Positions 61,511-64,000 of a stretch of DNA of 64,000 bases are shown one piece after another. A program made the position numbers and the translations under genes. The notes under the pieces were generated by a model. It saw only the letters and a list, made by a program, of their open reading frames with translations, ran no database searches and was not told where the DNA came from. The DNA is taken from the NCBI GenBank assembly GCA_036867785.1, contig CP145427.1, positions 558,001 to 622,000 on the forward strand, given 5' to 3'. This stretch comes from Plasmodiophora brassicae (taxonomy: Eukaryota; Endomyxa: Phytomyxea; Phytomyxea; Plasmodiophorida). Within the stretch, counting starts at the first letter, position 1; the number at the start of each line of letters is the position of its first letter.

Positions 61511-64000
61511 CTACGAGTTCAGGTCCTGCTGCGACGCCAGCAACCGGTACAGGCCGTCGATGCCGACGAGCTCGTCGTGCGTGCCGTGCTCGACGACGAC
61601 GCCGTTCTGCAGGACGTAGATCTGGTCGGCGTGCTTGATGGTCGACAGGCGGTGCGCGATCGAGATCGTGGATCGGCCCCGGGCGGCCTGGTCCAGCGCC
61701 GCCTGGACGACCTTCTCGGACGTGGCGTCCAGCGCCGACGTCGACTCGTCCAGCAGCAGGATGCGCGGCTTCAGGATGATGGCCCTGGCGATCGCGATGC
61801 GCTGCTTCTGCCCGCCCGACAGCTGCCCGCCCTTGGCGCCAACGTTCGTGGCGTACCCGTCGGCCATGGACGCGATAAAGTCGTGGATGTTGGCGTCGCG
61901 GGCGGCCTGCTCGATCTCCGCCTGCGACACGGCCGCCGGGTCGGGCACGCCCAGCAGGATGTTGTCCTTCACCGTCATGTGGAACAGCGACGGCTCCTGC
62001 GTCACGATCGACACGACCTGGCGCAGCGACCGCAGGTCGATCGACGACACGTCGCGCCCGTCGATCAGGACCTGCCCGGCCTGCACGTCGTAGAAGCGCT
62101 CGACGAGGCCGACGGCCGTCGACTTGCCGCACCCGCTGGCGCCGACCAGCGCGACGTACTGCCCCGGTTGCACCGTGATCGACAGGCCGCGAAGGACGCG
62201 CAGGCCCGGGCGCGTCGGGTACTCGAACTGGACGTCCTTGAACTCGATCAGGCCGGGCGTGTTGTCGTGCGTGGCGACGACGGGCGACGTCGTCGGGTTG
62301 GCGACGAGCGGCGTGCGCGCCAGCAGGCCGAGGACGTCGCGCGCGTACAGCAGCGCCTTGGTCAGGTCGGGCATCATGCTGAAGACGCGCCCGGACGACT
62401 GGCCGGCGAAGATGACGGCCATCAGCACGGTGAACATGCGCTGCGTCGTGTACCCGTGGTTGATGAACAGGTACCCGCCGAACGCGAACGCGACCGCGTT
62501 CACCAGGAACGTCATCGATTCGCTCAGGGCGAACAGGACGGAGCCGTAGATCGCGTGGTGCTTGCCGATGGCGAGCGGCTCGACCAGGTCGCGGCAGTAC
62601 AGGTCGTAGACGTGCTGCTCGCGCGTCAGCGACGCCACCGTGCGCATGGCGCCGACCGCCTCGCAGGCGACCTGCGCCGACTTCTCGTAGTACTCCTTGG
62701 TGGCGATGTTGCCCTTGCGCATCATGTCCATGCGCTTCTTGTTGCTGGCGACGATCAGCGGCAGGCAGGCCAGGACGACGAGCGCCAGCTCCCAGCCCGT
62801 GATCAGCGAGACGAGGGCGGCGCCGACGACCCCGGTGCACAGCTCGAGCATGGAGCCGAGCGTCGACCCCGACATGTACTGGATCTGGGTCGCCGCCGAC
62901 GACAGCGACGTGGTCAGCGCGCCGACCGAGTTGCGCGCCTCGTCGAACCAGCCAATCTCCTGGCTCAGCATCGCCTCCAGGCTCCGGTCGCGTATCCGCG
63001 TCGTCAGCTTCTCGCCGCTGATGCCGAAGAACGTGAACTTGAGGTAGTTGCCCAGGAAGCCGGCCAGCGAGATGACGAAGAACATGAGGGCCCAGAAGTT
63101 CGTGTCGGTGCGCAGGTCGGGGCCCTTCTCGTAGAACACCTCGAGGATGCGCCCGAAGATGTAGGCGAACGCCGGCATGATGGCGCCGCTGATGACGGCG
63201 CCCAGCAGGCCGACCGCAATGTACCGGGCCTCGGGCGCGTTCAACCGCAGGATCTCCCACATGACGGTGAAGCCGCCGCCGACAAAGACGCCGTTCAGGC
63301 GCTGCTCGGCGGCGGCGGCGGTGTCGACGACGACGGCCGGGTCGCTGCCGCTGGCGATCTGGACGGCGTCCGGGTCGACCTTCTTGGCGTCGTTCAGGTT
63401 GACGTGCGACCCGGACGGCGGCAGGCCGGCCCGGGCCATCGTGATGGCCTGCGCGTCGACCAGGCGCCGGTACATGCCGGCGTCCACGCGCATCAGCGAC
63501 TCGTGCGTGCCCTGCTCGACGACGCGGCCCTGGTCCATGACGACAATCTTGTCGGCGTGGCGGATCGTGCTGAGGCGGTGCGCGATCACGAGCGTCGTGC
63601 GCCCCTTAGACGCCTGGTCCAGCGCCTCCTGGACGACGCGCTCGCTGTGCGTGTCCAGCGCCGACGTCGCCTCGTCCAGCAGCAGCAGGCGCGGGTTCTT
63701 CACGATGCTCCTGGCGATCGCGATGCGCTGCTTCTGCCCGCCCGACAGCAGCAGGCCGCGTTCGCCGATCTGCGTGTCGTACCCGTCGGGCAGCTTGCTG
63801 ATGAAGTCGTGGGCGTTCGCCTGGCGGCACGCGTCGACGACCAGGTCGCGCTGGCGCTCCGGCGGCAGCGCCTGCAGGTCGGTGCCGATCAGGCCGTGGG
63901 CCACGTTCTCGGCGATGGACGCCTTGAACAGGGTCGGCTCCTGCGTCACGTACCCGATCTGGGTGCGCAGCCAGCGCACGTTCAGGGCGCGCACGTCGAC
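61511..64000 (-). CDS. ABCB-type (P-glycoprotein-like) exporter, C-terminal part; 5-prime end outside the window
   Basis: The minus-strand frame is open from the window edge to a stop at 61511, about 830 residues. Visible parts in order: the end of nucleotide-binding domain 1 (VTQEPTLFKASI, LSGGQKQRIAIA, LLLLDEATSAL, IAHRLST), a linker, the second membrane domain with about six helices and a long first loop, and complete nucleotide-binding domain 2 (Walker A GASGCGKST, Q-loop VTQEPSLF, signature LSGGQKQR, Walker B ILLLDEST, His in IAHRLSTIKH). This is the full-length MDR/ABCB1 layout: an ATP-driven exporter of hydrophobic compounds or lipids. In Walker B the usual ATSAL reads STSAL after the catalytic Glu. 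No intron is seen in this part. Confidence 0.93.
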   Translation of the reverse strand, partial: VDVRALNVRWLRTQIGYVTQEPTLFKASIAENVAHGLIGTDLQALPPERQRDLVVDACRQANAHDFISKLPDGYDTQIGERGLLLSGGQKQRIAIARSIVKNPRLLLLDEATSALDTHSERVVQEALDQASKGRTTLVIAHRLSTIRHADKIVVMDQGRVVEQGTHESLMRVDAGMYRRLVDAQAITMARAGLPPSGSHVNLNDAKKVDPDAVQIASGSDPAVVVDTAAAAEQRLNGVFVGGGFTVMWEILRLNAPEARYIAVGLLGAVISGAIMPAFAYIFGRILEVFYEKGPDLRTDTNFWALMFFVISLAGFLGNYLKFTFFGISGEKLTTRIRDRSLEAMLSQEIGWFDEARNSVGALTTSLSSAATQIQYMSGSTLGSMLELCTGVVGAALVSLITGWELALVVLACLPLIVASNKKRMDMMRKGNIATKEYYEKSAQVACEAVGAMRTVASLTREQHVYDLYCRDLVEPLAIGKHHAIYGSVLFALSESMTFLVNAVAFAFGGYLFINHGYTTQRMFTVLMAVIFAGQSSGRVFSMMPDLTKALLYARDVLGLLARTPLVANPTTSPVVATHDNTPGLIEFKDVQFEYPTRPGLRVLRGLSITVQPGQYVALVGASGCGKSTAVGLVERFYDVQAGQVLIDGRDVSSIDLRSLRQVVSIVTQEPSLFHMTVKDNILLGVPDPAAVSQAEIEQAARDANIHDFIASMADGYATNVGAKGGQLSGGQKQRIAIARAIILKPRILLLDESTSALDATSEKVVQAALDQAARGRSTISIAHRLSTIKHADQIYVLQNGVVVEHGTHDELVGIDGLYRLLASQQDLNS

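Noticed and set aside
59952-63260. 1,102-codon minus-strand frame
   Set aside because: It overlaps the ABC exporter in another frame and is Arg/Gly-rich without domains. The true frame carries all ABC motifs.

Overview
The window is eukaryotic nuclear DNA from a GC-rich, flagellated unicellular organism. Genes carry many very short introns (about 48-80 nt, GT...AG) and several exons of only 16-26 nt. Two proteins of the flagellar/basal-body repertoire are present (CCDC146/MBO2-like and SAS-6-like), together with Sec13, ALYREF, a mitochondrial-type thiolase, a P5-type ATPase, an ADAP-type ArfGAP and an ABCB exporter. A chromodomain Ty3/gypsy element, a Crypton-type tyrosine-recombinase transposon and solute-binding-domain class C receptors would fit a zoosporic fungus or another protist near the opisthokonts. 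That placement is inference; nothing in the window fixes the species.

Layout: 0-5.7 kb holds a Ty3/gypsy element with a whole-looking coding frame, followed by a broken relative. 5.7-11.5 kb has a large helical protein converging on CCDC146. 11.5-13.7 kb is a repeat island with an inverted repeat built from tyrosine-recombinase fragments. 13.7-22.7 kb is gene-dense: a membrane-anchored protein, a secreted Cys-rich protein, a seven-helix receptor-like protein, an exonuclease-HRDC fusion and an 8-exon P5 ATPase. 22.7-29.7 kb is a second repeat island: a 1.8-kb foldback palindrome, a Crypton, and a displaced piece of the palindrome. 29.7-32.3 kb has a secreted 818-residue protein behind a duplicated TATA unit. 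32.3-33.6 kb holds a third inverted repeat containing DDE-transposase remains. 33.8-54.4 kb is gene-dense again: ALYREF, 12-exon thiolase, six-helix membrane protein, Sec13, a cluster of four small membrane proteins, SAS-6-like, a giant secreted protein with cadherin-like repeats, and an ADAP-like ArfGAP. 54.7-61.4 kb carries a class C receptor flanked by 202-bp direct repeats and a second copy of the seven-helix family. An ABCB exporter runs off the right edge.

The genes do not form operons. A strong organising feature is seven convergent gene pairs whose stop codons lie only 56-135 bp apart. Three proteins look like surface sensors: two paralogous seven-helix proteins with a shared soluble ectodomain, not recognised as a named family, and one solute-binding/chitobiase-like/7tm_3 receptor. 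With the giant adhesin-like protein and the small Thr/Ser-rich membrane proteins, the window is rich in cell-surface functions.

Exon models for the thiolase, P5 ATPase, ADAP, SAS-6-like, Sec13 and several membrane proteins were assembled by hand from GT...AG sites. All keep frame to a stop and give lengths expected for their families where a family is known.
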